Positions 27,917 through 35,418 of a stretch of 63,303 nt of DNA are shown here, piece after piece. The translations under genes and the position numbers were made by a program. This stretch comes from Prevotella sp. UBA2444 (GTDB lineage: Bacteria > Bacteroidota > Bacteroidia > Bacteroidales > Bacteroidaceae). The stretch is from the NCBI GenBank assembly GCA_002342665.1, contig DDQK01000010.1:65917-129219 (forward strand), given 5' to 3'. The notes beneath the pieces are model-generated. The model did not search any database and had not been told where the DNA came from. It saw only the letters and a program-made list of their open reading frames with translations. Each line of letters opens with the position of its first letter. The stretch's first letter is position 1.

Positions 27917-29035
27917 ATGAAGAGAGTTTGTATTTGCCTTCTTGTCCTGAGGCTTGGATTGTATGATGTGCTGGCCAGCGATGGCTCGTTTTCGGTGGCT
28001 ACACTCAATGTCGACGGGCTGCCTACCTATATTGCCCAGATTCATATCAATCCCGACGGTCCTGGGGGCGAGACCGTTCGCGTCGGGCAGTTCCTGGCGC
28101 GTAAGGGTTATGACTTCATCGGGGTGCAGGAGGATTTCAACTATGATGATGAACTGCGCTCTGCCCTGGAGCCAGCCTATCGCAGCGGCCTGTGGCAGGG
28201 GGGAATCGACCTCAGCTTTGGGACGGTTATGGGTGTACTCTTCGGCGATAGGTTTGATACCGACGGTCTCCGGGTGTTCTGGCACAGTGAGCACGCTGTG
28301 GAGCAGGAGGAAACCGAGGCCTGGAACGACAGCTATGGTAAGTTTGACCACTGCTGGGACGCTATCGTCAGGAAGGGCTTCCACCGCTGTGAACTGACTC
28401 TCTCGGGAGGGCAGCACATCGTGGTCTACAACATGCACATGGATGCCAGTACCGAATCCGATGAGGTCGTAGGCAACGATCAGGGCGACAAGGACGCCCG
28501 CTGGAGCCAGTGGCGTCAGCTGCGCGACTATGTGCTGCCTCGTCTCGACGACCGTCCCGTCATCCTCATGGGCGATATGAACAGTCTTTATCCCCGCGAC
28601 AGCATTCAGGCGCTATTCATCGACCCGATCAATGCCACGGGCACTCACCAGGTGTCAGACACCTGGGTGGAGTATGAATTGCGCGGACAATATCCGGCCG
28701 TGGGAACAGGAGACCGCCGTGTGGCATTCGACAACGGCGAAGTGCTTGATAAGATTCTTTACATCAATCCCGTCAGCGGCTCCCGTCTGAAACTGGAGGC
28801 CTATCATCTGGAGACCGACTATACCTACGATGACGGTACGCCGATGGGCGATCATTTCCCCGTATCCGCTACCTTCAGCTTTGTTGACGATTCAGCCTCT
28901 GGCATCACCAGTTTGGAGTGCGACTCCGATTCCGAGGTATTTGCCCTCGACGGCCGTCGCCTGCTTGCTCTTCAGCAGGGCCTGAACATCATCCGCACCA
29001 AGGATGGACGGGTGCGGAAAGTATTTGGGAAATGA
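27917..29035 (+). CDS. Exported endonuclease/exonuclease/phosphatase family protein with a sorting-signal-like C-terminus
   Basis: 372 residues, signal peptide at 1 to about 20. The DNase I/EEP fold is shown by ATLNVDGLP (Asn), VQEDF (Glu), YNMHMDAS (His), LMGDMNS (Asp, Asn) and MGDHFPVSA (Asp-His). Members act on nucleic acids, phospholipids or inositol phosphates; the substrate cannot be told here. The last 35 residues (EVFALDGRRLL, then IRTKDGRVRKVFGK) resemble the C-terminal domain found in many Prevotella exported proteins that may direct type IX secretion. Monocistronic. 17 bases after its stop a block of 22-base tandem repeats begins. Confidence 0.85.
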   Translation: MKRVCICLLVLRLGLYDVLASDGSFSVATLNVDGLPTYIAQIHINPDGPGGETVRVGQFLARKGYDFIGVQEDFNYDDELRSALEPAYRSGLWQGGIDLSFGTVMGVLFGDRFDTDGLRVFWHSEHAVEQEETEAWNDSYGKFDHCWDAIVRKGFHRCELTLSGGQHIVVYNMHMDASTESDEVVGNDQGDKDARWSQWRQLRDYVLPRLDDRPVILMGDMNSLYPRDSIQALFIDPINATGTHQVSDTWVEYELRGQYPAVGTGDRRVAFDNGEVLDKILYINPVSGSRLKLEAYHLETDYTYDDGTPMGDHFPVSATFSFVDDSASGITSLECDSDSEVFALDGRRLLALQQGLNIIRTKDGRVRKVFGK

Positions 29036-29051
29036 CAAAGCAGGCTTCAGG

Positions 29052-29117
29052 CCGGGAGAAAGGATAGTCTAAACCGGGAGAAAGGACGGAGTAAACCGGG
29101 AGAAAGGATAGGGTAAA
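29052..29117. repeat. Three tandem copies of a 22-base repeat
   Basis: Units 29052-29073, 29074-29095 and 29096-29117 follow head to tail; each begins CCGGGAGAAAGGA and ends TAAA. They differ only at a few positions after the core. Found in the non-coding stretch between two convergent genes. No known repeat family is recognised. Confidence 0.85.
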
Positions 29118-29143
29118 GTCATCGTGCAGCGGGCGTGGTTGAT

Positions 29144-29202
29144 ATTTGCGGCTCCCGCCGCAAATGATTACGGCCCCCGCCGTCAATATCTGCGGCGGGG
29201 GC
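29144..29202. repeat. GC-rich block of overlapping palindromes
   Basis: ATTTGCGGC-TCCC-GCCGCAAAT (29144-29165) is a perfect 9-base hairpin. ACGGC/GCCGT (29170-29183) is a second one, and GCCCCCGCCG (29173-29182) pairs perfectly with CGGCGGGGGC (29193-29202). The block resembles a REP-like element and may also act as a terminator for the convergent genes, although no T-run follows. Confidence 0.75.
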
Positions 29203-29250
29203 TGTGAACCTAAAAACTATCTGTATTGCTATAGTTACTTTTCTCAGGGG

Positions 29251-29874
29251 TTATTTCTTCTTCAGGGCATAGTGCCAGGTGCGGCCCTCGCGGTATCGAT
29301 AGTACTGGGCATCGTCGCCCTGGCAGAGACTTTCGAGATAGCGCTTGGCGGAGTTGTATTTCAGTTTGCTGAACACCTGAAAGCGGCCGACGGTGGTATA
29401 GCCGTTGCGCATACTCTTGCGCAGGGCCACCTCCATGGCCTGAGAGTCGTGCATCTGCTCGTTGCCCACGGGCTCGTCGCTCATGCGGAAACCCATCTGG
29501 CGGCGCTCCACCTGCTTGATGAAATCCTTGGAGGGCGTGAACTCGATGCCGTTGAACATCACGTCGATGCCCCTCACCTTCGCGGGGTCGGTGTGTTCGC
29601 CCAGCAGCTTCACCTTGGGGGCGAAGGTGCCCAGGGGCGTCTCGATGCGGTAGCCGTCGGCCAGATACTGGCGCACTACGTCGATGAATGTGTCGAAGTG
29701 GCGCTCCATATCCCCCCGGAGCATGCCCCGGTACTTGGCGCAGAGGTCGTCTATCTGGTAGATTGTCTTCTTGAGCCCCTTGGCAGGGCGGGCATAGAGC
29801 AGTGGCTTGCCGTCGTCGCCCTTCTTGGGGCCTGGCTGCAGCTCGATGAGCATTCCGTCGGTCTTGCGTGGCAT
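29251..29874 (-). CDS. HU-family DNA-binding protein with C-terminal extension
   Basis: 207 residues. Residues about 20-120 have the HU/IHF-like fold seen in Bacteroidetes (LLYARPAKGLKKTIYQIDDL, VRQYLADGYRIETPLGTFAPKVKL); the C-terminal part (about 150-207: MRNGYTTVGRFQVFSKLKYN, YYRYREGRTWHYALKKK) is a basic winged-helix-like extension. Expected to bind and bend DNA; the specific role is unknown. It has a full promoter at 29891-29922 and stands alone. Ends 215 bases from the convergent EEP gene across the repeat block. Confidence 0.82.
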   Translation of the reverse strand: MPRKTDGMLIELQPGPKKGDDGKPLLYARPAKGLKKTIYQIDDLCAKYRGMLRGDMERHFDTFIDVVRQYLADGYRIETPLGTFAPKVKLLGEHTDPAKVRGIDVMFNGIEFTPSKDFIKQVERRQMGFRMSDEPVGNEQMHDSQAMEVALRKSMRNGYTTVGRFQVFSKLKYNSAKRYLESLCQGDDAQYYRYREGRTWHYALKKK

Positions 29875-29890
29875 GGTTCTGTTTTTTCTG

Positions 29891-29922
29891 CAAAGGTAAG
29901 CTTTTCTGCCGTAACATCCAAA
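29891..29922 (-). promoter_or_regulatory. Promoter for the HU-like gene
   Basis: On the minus strand TTTG (29919-29922), 20 bases, TACCTTTG (29891-29898). ATG follows 16 bases downstream of the -7 box. Confidence 0.75.
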
Positions 29923-29971
29923 CTTTTTCGACTTTTTGTTGCCAAAGCGTGGCGGTTTTGGAAAAAAGTCG

Positions 29972-29979
29972 TATCTTTG
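29972..29979 (+). promoter_or_regulatory. -7 element (TATCTTTG) for the GH3 gene
   Basis: TATCTTTG 62 bases before ATG 30042; no -33 box at standard distance. Confidence 0.5.
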
Positions 29980-30041
29980 CAGAATCCATTGATATAGTGT
30001 AAATATAATAAGGTGACAATAACAAAAAACTTAAAGGAAAT

Positions 30042-32411
30042 ATGGCAAATAGCATTAAGGACAAGATGAAGCAAATCTGTGGCATATCGCTGGTGGGACT
30101 GGGAGCCCTGCAGGCAGGCTGTAGTGCTGCTCCCGATCTGGAGCAGCAGGTGGACGAACTCTATGGGAAGATGACCAACGAAGAGCGCATCGCCCAACTG
30201 AGGAGTATGTATATGGACGAACTGTTCGACGCGCAGGGACGGCTCGACACGGCCAAGTGCCGCGAACTGATACCCAATGGTATCGGCCACTTCTCGCAGT
30301 TTGCCATGCAGCAGCCCCGTGATCCCAACGAACTGCGCGACCGTGCTGCCGCCGTGCAGGACTGGCTCAGGAAGAATACCCCTAACGGCATTCCGGCTCT
30401 GCTCCACGAAGAGGTGCTCTCGGGTGTCAACACGCTGGGAGCCACCATCTATCCGCAGCAGATAGGGCAGGCTGGCTCATTCAATCCCGAATTGGCCAAG
30501 AAGAAGACACTCCAGACCAGTACGCTGATGCGCAAGATGGGTGGCGTGCTGGCCCTCTCGCCGATGGTCGACGTGTGTCGCAACCCATCGTTCAACCGTC
30601 TGGAGGAGTCGTATGGCGAGGATGGCTATCTCTCTGCCGTGATGGGCATGGCCTTCGTCGAGGGCCTTCAGCAGGGAGACCTGAAGAAGGGTGTCGGTGC
30701 CTGTTCGAAGCACTACCTGGGCTATGGCGGCGGAGGTGATGCCGACGAGAAGGAGATGATGGAGGAGATACTCATGCCCCACGAGACGATGATCCGTCTG
30801 GCTGGCAGCAAGGTGGTGATGCCCGGCTATCACGAGGTGCACGGCACTAAGTGTGTGGCCAACAAGGAGATACTGGAGGACATCCTGCGCGGCTATGTGG
30901 GCTTCGACGGTATGGTGGTGAGCGACTATACGGCCATCGACCAGTTGCCCGGAATCGAGACCACAGTCGAAAAGGCTGCTGCTGCCATCAACGGCGGTAA
31001 TGATGTCGACTTCCCCACGGGCAGCAACTACCAACTGTTGCAGGAGGCCCTCGACAAGGGACTCGTGAAGCCCGAGGTGCTGGAGCGTGCCGTGAAGAAT
31101 GTGCTGCGCCATAAGTTCCGTGCAGGCCTGTTCGACAAGGATGCCTATCTGTACAGCCAGGAGAAAATCGTGCTCGACACCCCTGAGGAGCGTCAGACTG
31201 CCTACGACATCGCCTCGCAGTCGGTGGTGCTGCTCGAAAACAATGGCGTGCTGCCTCTGAAGGATGTGAAGAACGTGTTGCTCACCGGACCGAATGCCAA
31301 CTCCATCTGGGCCATGTGCGGCGACTATACCTATCCCGCCATGTCGTACTTCTGGAAGCGAGTGGAGGACGTGGCCGATCACGACTCTCCCCACATCGTG
31401 AAACTGCTCGAGGGAATGACGGCCTCGAAGCCGGCAGACCTGAATCTGATGTACTCGCGAGGCTGCGACTGGACGGAGGAGGTGGAGACCCTCTACGGCG
31501 AGGCCGGTGATGAGCGTGCCTGGGAGTACGCCCTTCTGCACCGCAAGGTAGACAGTGGAGAGAAGGCTGACCTGCAGGATGCCCTCGCCAAGGCCAGGCA
31601 GGCCGATGTCATTGTCGCTGCCGTCGGCGAGAACGTGATGCTCTGTGGCGAGAACCGCGACCGTAAAGGCCTCCGACTGCCTGGCAAGCAGGAGCAGTTT
31701 GTGGATGCACTCATCAAGACGGGCAAGCCTGTGGTGCTTGTGATGTTCGGAGGCCGGGCACAGGTGGTGTCGGGCATTGCCGAGCGTTGTGCAGCTGTTA
31801 TCCAGGCTTGGTATCCGGGTGAGGAGGGTGGACGTGCCGTGGCTGATATCCTCTATGGCAAGGTGTCGCCGTCGGCCAAGCTCTCCGTCAGTTATCCCAA
31901 CACGGAGATCAACGAGCCTGTCTGCTATAACTATTCTGCGGAGAAAGACCCGCGCATCCAGTGGCCCTTCGGCCATGGTCTGAGCTATACTACTTTCGAA
32001 TATAGCGATCTCAAGGTCGACGATGAGGTCTCGACTTCAGAACCCTCTGTCACGATCTCCTTCGAGGTGAAGAATACAGGACAGACAGCCGCCGACGAGG
32101 TGGCTCAGGTGTATCTCTCTCCCGAGACAGAAGGTCAGCATATACGTCCGATTCAGTTGCAGGGATTCTCACGTCTGTCGTTGAAGCCCGGTGAAGAGAA
32201 GACCGTACGGCTGAAGCTCTACACAGAACAGTTCGGCTATTACACTAATCAAGGCCAGCGCCAGTGGAATGTCGACCCGGGCAAATTCGTGATCAAGGTG
32301 GGCAGTTCTTCGGCCGACATCAGGCTGCAGGAGACCATCGAACTGACGGGCGATCCTGTCAGGAAGCCCATCCGTGAGTATTATTTTTCTGAGATTGTCG
32401 CTCAGCCATAA
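30042..32411 (+). CDS. Glycoside hydrolase family 3 lipoprotein (beta-glucosidase/beta-xylosidase type)
   Basis: 789 residues. The signal ends in a lipobox LQAGC with Cys27, so the protein is likely a lipoprotein of the outer membrane or periplasm. Domains: GH3 N-terminal barrel (about 35-360) with CSKHYLGYGGGG (Lys223, His224) and MVVSDYTAID (nucleophile Asp295); the alpha/beta sandwich (about 400-620); and a C-terminal fibronectin III-like domain (about 690-780). The family acts on beta-linked glucose, xylose or N-acetylglucosamine; exact substrate is open. Monocistronic, convergent with the MFS genes. Not part of a SusC/D locus in this window. Confidence 0.92.
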   Translation: MANSIKDKMKQICGISLVGLGALQAGCSAAPDLEQQVDELYGKMTNEERIAQLRSMYMDELFDAQGRLDTAKCRELIPNGIGHFSQFAMQQPRDPNELRDRAAAVQDWLRKNTPNGIPALLHEEVLSGVNTLGATIYPQQIGQAGSFNPELAKKKTLQTSTLMRKMGGVLALSPMVDVCRNPSFNRLEESYGEDGYLSAVMGMAFVEGLQQGDLKKGVGACSKHYLGYGGGGDADEKEMMEEILMPHETMIRLAGSKVVMPGYHEVHGTKCVANKEILEDILRGYVGFDGMVVSDYTAIDQLPGIETTVEKAAAAINGGNDVDFPTGSNYQLLQEALDKGLVKPEVLERAVKNVLRHKFRAGLFDKDAYLYSQEKIVLDTPEERQTAYDIASQSVVLLENNGVLPLKDVKNVLLTGPNANSIWAMCGDYTYPAMSYFWKRVEDVADHDSPHIVKLLEGMTASKPADLNLMYSRGCDWTEEVETLYGEAGDERAWEYALLHRKVDSGEKADLQDALAKARQADVIVAAVGENVMLCGENRDRKGLRLPGKQEQFVDALIKTGKPVVLVMFGGRAQVVSGIAERCAAVIQAWYPGEEGGRAVADILYGKVSPSAKLSVSYPNTEINEPVCYNYSAEKDPRIQWPFGHGLSYTTFEYSDLKVDDEVSTSEPSVTISFEVKNTGQTAADEVAQVYLSPETEGQHIRPIQLQGFSRLSLKPGEEKTVRLKLYTEQFGYYTNQGQRQWNVDPGKFVIKVGSSSADIRLQETIELTGDPVRKPIREYYFSEIVAQP

Positions 32412-32424
32412 CTTGGCTGGGTGA

Positions 32425-33768
32425 CTATTGGCTGGAAATATTCGGTAGCTGTAGGCCATACCCTTTCCGCTTGTCGGCGAGGAGCATGGCTACAGCTACT
32501 ATGGCTGCCCCGAGTGCCGTAAATCCGAAGATGAGCATCGAGGTGGTATAGGTGGGGTCGGTCTCATTGGCACGCCCCACAAGCATGGGGATGATGGCAC
32601 GGCCGAAGTTCTGGATGAAGAAGATCATCGAATAGGCGGTGCCGAGACATTTCAGCGGGATAATCTTGGGTACGCAGGGCCAGAGGGCGGCTGGTGCCAG
32701 TGAGTAGCCGACGCTGAGTGTCACCATCAGCATGATGGCTATGGTGCTGCTGTGCATTGGCATGGAGAACCCGAAGTGAACGGCGGTCAGCATCAGGGCA
32801 CCGGTGATTACGAGCGTGACACCACGGCCATAGCGGTCGTAGACGAGTCCGAAGAGGGGAGTCAGCAGGATGGTGCCGAAAGGCGCTATCGAGGAGAAGA
32901 TACCTGCAATGTCTGGATCGACACCATACTTCATCACCATCAGTTTCGTCGAGAACTTCAGGAAAGGCGAGACGGCAGAATAAAAGAGTACGCAGAAGAG
33001 CGTAATGAGCCAGAAGCCGGGATTACGGAGGGTGACACCGATATCACTCAAGCGGAACTCCTCAGATGAGTTATCGGATTTTCCTGACAATCCGGAGGCA
33101 TCCAGACGACGGTCAATTACGCAGAATACCAGAAAGGCCAACAGGCCGATGATGAGGAAAGCCAGTGCCAACAACAATGGTGCCGAGAGGCTGAAATGGC
33201 GCGCTATGGGCGCCGAGATGCTCAGGGCGGCAGCTGTGCCCAGACGTGCCATCGCCAACTGTATGCCCATGGCCAGAGCCAGTTCGTGGCCCGTAAACCA
33301 GCGTACCATCGCCTTGGAGACGGTAATGCCGGTCATCTCATAGCCTACGCCGAAGATGGCAAAGCCAAGTGATGCCCAGGCAGCCGATGCTGGCAGGTGG
33401 GTGTCGAAGAAAGAGATAGAGGCGTTGTCAAAGTCGGTTGTGACGGCGTAATACTTGATGAGTGTGCCTACAACCATCAGTGAACAGGCCAGGGTTCCCG
33501 TAAAGCGTATGCCCATCTTGTCGAGGATGAGACCCGAAAAGAAGAGCATCAGCAGGAACACGTTGATAAAGCTGCCGGCTCCGGAGAAGAAACCGTAGTC
33601 GGAGGGTGCCCATCCCAGTCCGCCCTCAGTACGAGGCATCTCCAGCAGCGTCTCAAGGGGCGACATGACGTCGTTGACAAAATACCCCATCATCATGGCC
33701 GTGGCTACGATGAAGAGCACAGTCCATCGTGCGATGGGGCTGTCGTTGAGACGCTGCTGGATGCTCAT
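32425..33768 (-). CDS. Major facilitator superfamily transporter
   Basis: 447 residues, 12 predicted membrane helices. Motif A-like LILDKMGIRFTG follows helix 2, with another at FGLVYDRYGRGVTLV in the second half. Paralog of the upstream gene (same DKMG-RFT motif, ARLGTAAALSISAP versus ARLGVATCMIFSP, and a matching end GYGLQLPNISSQ versus GIGLELPNITE). Its start overlaps the other gene's stop by one base (TAATG). Substrate unknown; placement behind a secreted S9 peptidase suggests uptake of short peptides (inference). Confidence 0.87.
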   Translation of the reverse strand: MSIQQRLNDSPIARWTVLFIVATAMMMGYFVNDVMSPLETLLEMPRTEGGLGWAPSDYGFFSGAGSFINVFLLMLFFSGLILDKMGIRFTGTLACSLMVVGTLIKYYAVTTDFDNASISFFDTHLPASAAWASLGFAIFGVGYEMTGITVSKAMVRWFTGHELALAMGIQLAMARLGTAAALSISAPIARHFSLSAPLLLALAFLIIGLLAFLVFCVIDRRLDASGLSGKSDNSSEEFRLSDIGVTLRNPGFWLITLFCVLFYSAVSPFLKFSTKLMVMKYGVDPDIAGIFSSIAPFGTILLTPLFGLVYDRYGRGVTLVITGALMLTAVHFGFSMPMHSSTIAIMLMVTLSVGYSLAPAALWPCVPKIIPLKCLGTAYSMIFFIQNFGRAIIPMLVGRANETDPTYTTSMLIFGFTALGAAIVAVAMLLADKRKGYGLQLPNISSQ

Positions 33769-35390
33769 TATTCCGTGATGTTCGGGAGTTCCAGTCCGAT
33801 TCCCTTTTTCTTATCGACGGCCTTCAGCACGAAGCCGAGGATGAGGGCGGCCACGCCGAGGCAGGCGAGCATCACCAGGGGAGCGGTATAGTCGAACTGC
33901 GTAGGATCGGTTACGCCGGGATTCGTCTTGTCGAGCACCTTGCCGATAAGCAACGGGAAGAGCCACAGACCGATGTTCTGAATCCAGAAAATGAGGGCGT
34001 AGGCAGAACCGATCACCTTGGCATCTACCAGCTTGGGCACAGAAGGCCAAAGGGATGCGGGCACCAGTGAGAACGATGCACCGAGCACCAGGATGGTTGC
34101 GTAGGCAATGACGATGCCACCAACGGGACTATCCTTGAAGGCAGGCAGAACAAAGGCGAACGTTAGGTGGCAGGCGATGAGCAGTACTGAGCCCAGTACC
34201 AGCATGGAGGCTGCCTTGCCGTGATGGTCGAGATAACTTCCGAGGATGGGGGTAATCAGCACGGCCAGCAGGGGGAACACGGCGAAGATAGACTCTGCGG
34301 ACTGACGCATATAGCCCATGTAGCAATAGGCGATAAGGGCTATGATGGAGAGGCCCAGCAGGCCGAACTGCATATTCTTGTTCTTCTGGAAGTTGCTGGC
34401 AAAACCGGCTGCTGCCACCACAAGCATGATGACGTACTGAATGATGGTAACCGACGAGGAAGCCCAGAAGGAATCTGCATCAGGAGCTATGAGCGTCAGA
34501 TTGCACTGCAGCATATTGACGGCATATTTCTGGAAGGGGAAGATAGCCGAATAGTAGAGCACACAGAGCAAGGCGACAATCCAGAAACCGCTGTCGGTGA
34601 GGATCTTGCCGATGTCGCTGACCTTGAAGGGATCATCCTTCTCCTCGGCCTCGCCAGTCTGGGCGTCGAGCTTCTGGTCCATGAAGAAATAGACGATGGT
34701 CATCATCAGTGCGATACACATCAGTACCACACCGAAGGCTACGCTGCGGCTGACGCTCACCTCACCACCCAGTCGGGCGAAGAAGGGTGAGAAAATCATA
34801 CAGGTAGCCACACCCAGGCGGGCCAGTGCCATCTCAGAACCCATGGCCAGAGCCATCTCGCGACCCTTGAACCACTTCACGATACCGCGGCTGACGGTGA
34901 TACCCGCCATCTCGCAACCACAACCGAATACCATGAAACCGCAGGCGGCAAACTTGGCTGAGGCAGGCATTCCCTCGTAGAACGGCGACACACCGAGTTC
35001 GTCGAAGATGGGGATATAGTTGAGGTTGTTGTTGAACCATGTCTCGAGTCCGCTGCCCATAAAGCTGTCGCTCACGGCATACCACTTGATGAAAGCTCCC
35101 ACCAGCATGACGACGGTAGAGAGCAACATGGTGAACCGGACTCCCATCTTGTCGAGGATGATACCCGCGAAGATGAGGAAGAACACGAATACGTTGAGGA
35201 ACACCTCTGAGCCCTGCATTGTGCCGAAGGCTGTAGAGTCCCAGCCCCGGGTTTCCTGCATCAGGTCCTTGATGGGCGAGAGGATATCCATGAAGATGTA
35301 GGCACAGAACATGGCCAGTGCCAATAGTAAGAGAGCCGTCCAGCGCATGCCGGCCGAGTCTCTGAGTGTCTTTTGAATTGCTTGAGTCAT
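33768..35390 (-). CDS. Major facilitator superfamily transporter
   Basis: 540 residues, about 12 helices plus a longer central region than its neighbour (residues about 240-400 hold an inserted loop and helices). IILDKMGVRFTMLL is motif A; WFKGREMALAMGSEMALARLG is the conserved stretch after helix 4. Starts 29 bases after the S9 peptidase stop with no promoter between, and is coupled to the second MFS by a one-base overlap. Two coupled paralogs could form a heteromer or serve two substrates. Substrate unknown; peptides are a guess from context. Confidence 0.87.
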   Translation of the reverse strand: MTQAIQKTLRDSAGMRWTALLLLALAMFCAYIFMDILSPIKDLMQETRGWDSTAFGTMQGSEVFLNVFVFFLIFAGIILDKMGVRFTMLLSTVVMLVGAFIKWYAVSDSFMGSGLETWFNNNLNYIPIFDELGVSPFYEGMPASAKFAACGFMVFGCGCEMAGITVSRGIVKWFKGREMALAMGSEMALARLGVATCMIFSPFFARLGGEVSVSRSVAFGVVLMCIALMMTIVYFFMDQKLDAQTGEAEEKDDPFKVSDIGKILTDSGFWIVALLCVLYYSAIFPFQKYAVNMLQCNLTLIAPDADSFWASSSVTIIQYVIMLVVAAAGFASNFQKNKNMQFGLLGLSIIALIAYCYMGYMRQSAESIFAVFPLLAVLITPILGSYLDHHGKAASMLVLGSVLLIACHLTFAFVLPAFKDSPVGGIVIAYATILVLGASFSLVPASLWPSVPKLVDAKVIGSAYALIFWIQNIGLWLFPLLIGKVLDKTNPGVTDPTQFDYTAPLVMLACLGVAALILGFVLKAVDKKKGIGLELPNITE

Positions 35391-35418
35391 ATTTCGGTAT
35401 TATGTTATATCGTTATTG

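Noticed and set aside
29052..29117. CRISPR-like array
   Set aside because: The 22-base units are contiguous with no unique spacers and no cas gene is near.
30477..31976. A 499-codon minus-strand frame inside the GH3 gene
   Set aside because: Composition is His/Leu-rich antisense sequence to a clear GH3 enzyme; no family resemblance.
30042..32411. Polysaccharide utilisation locus around the GH2 and GH3 genes
   Set aside because: No SusC/SusD pair or hybrid regulator lies near either gene.
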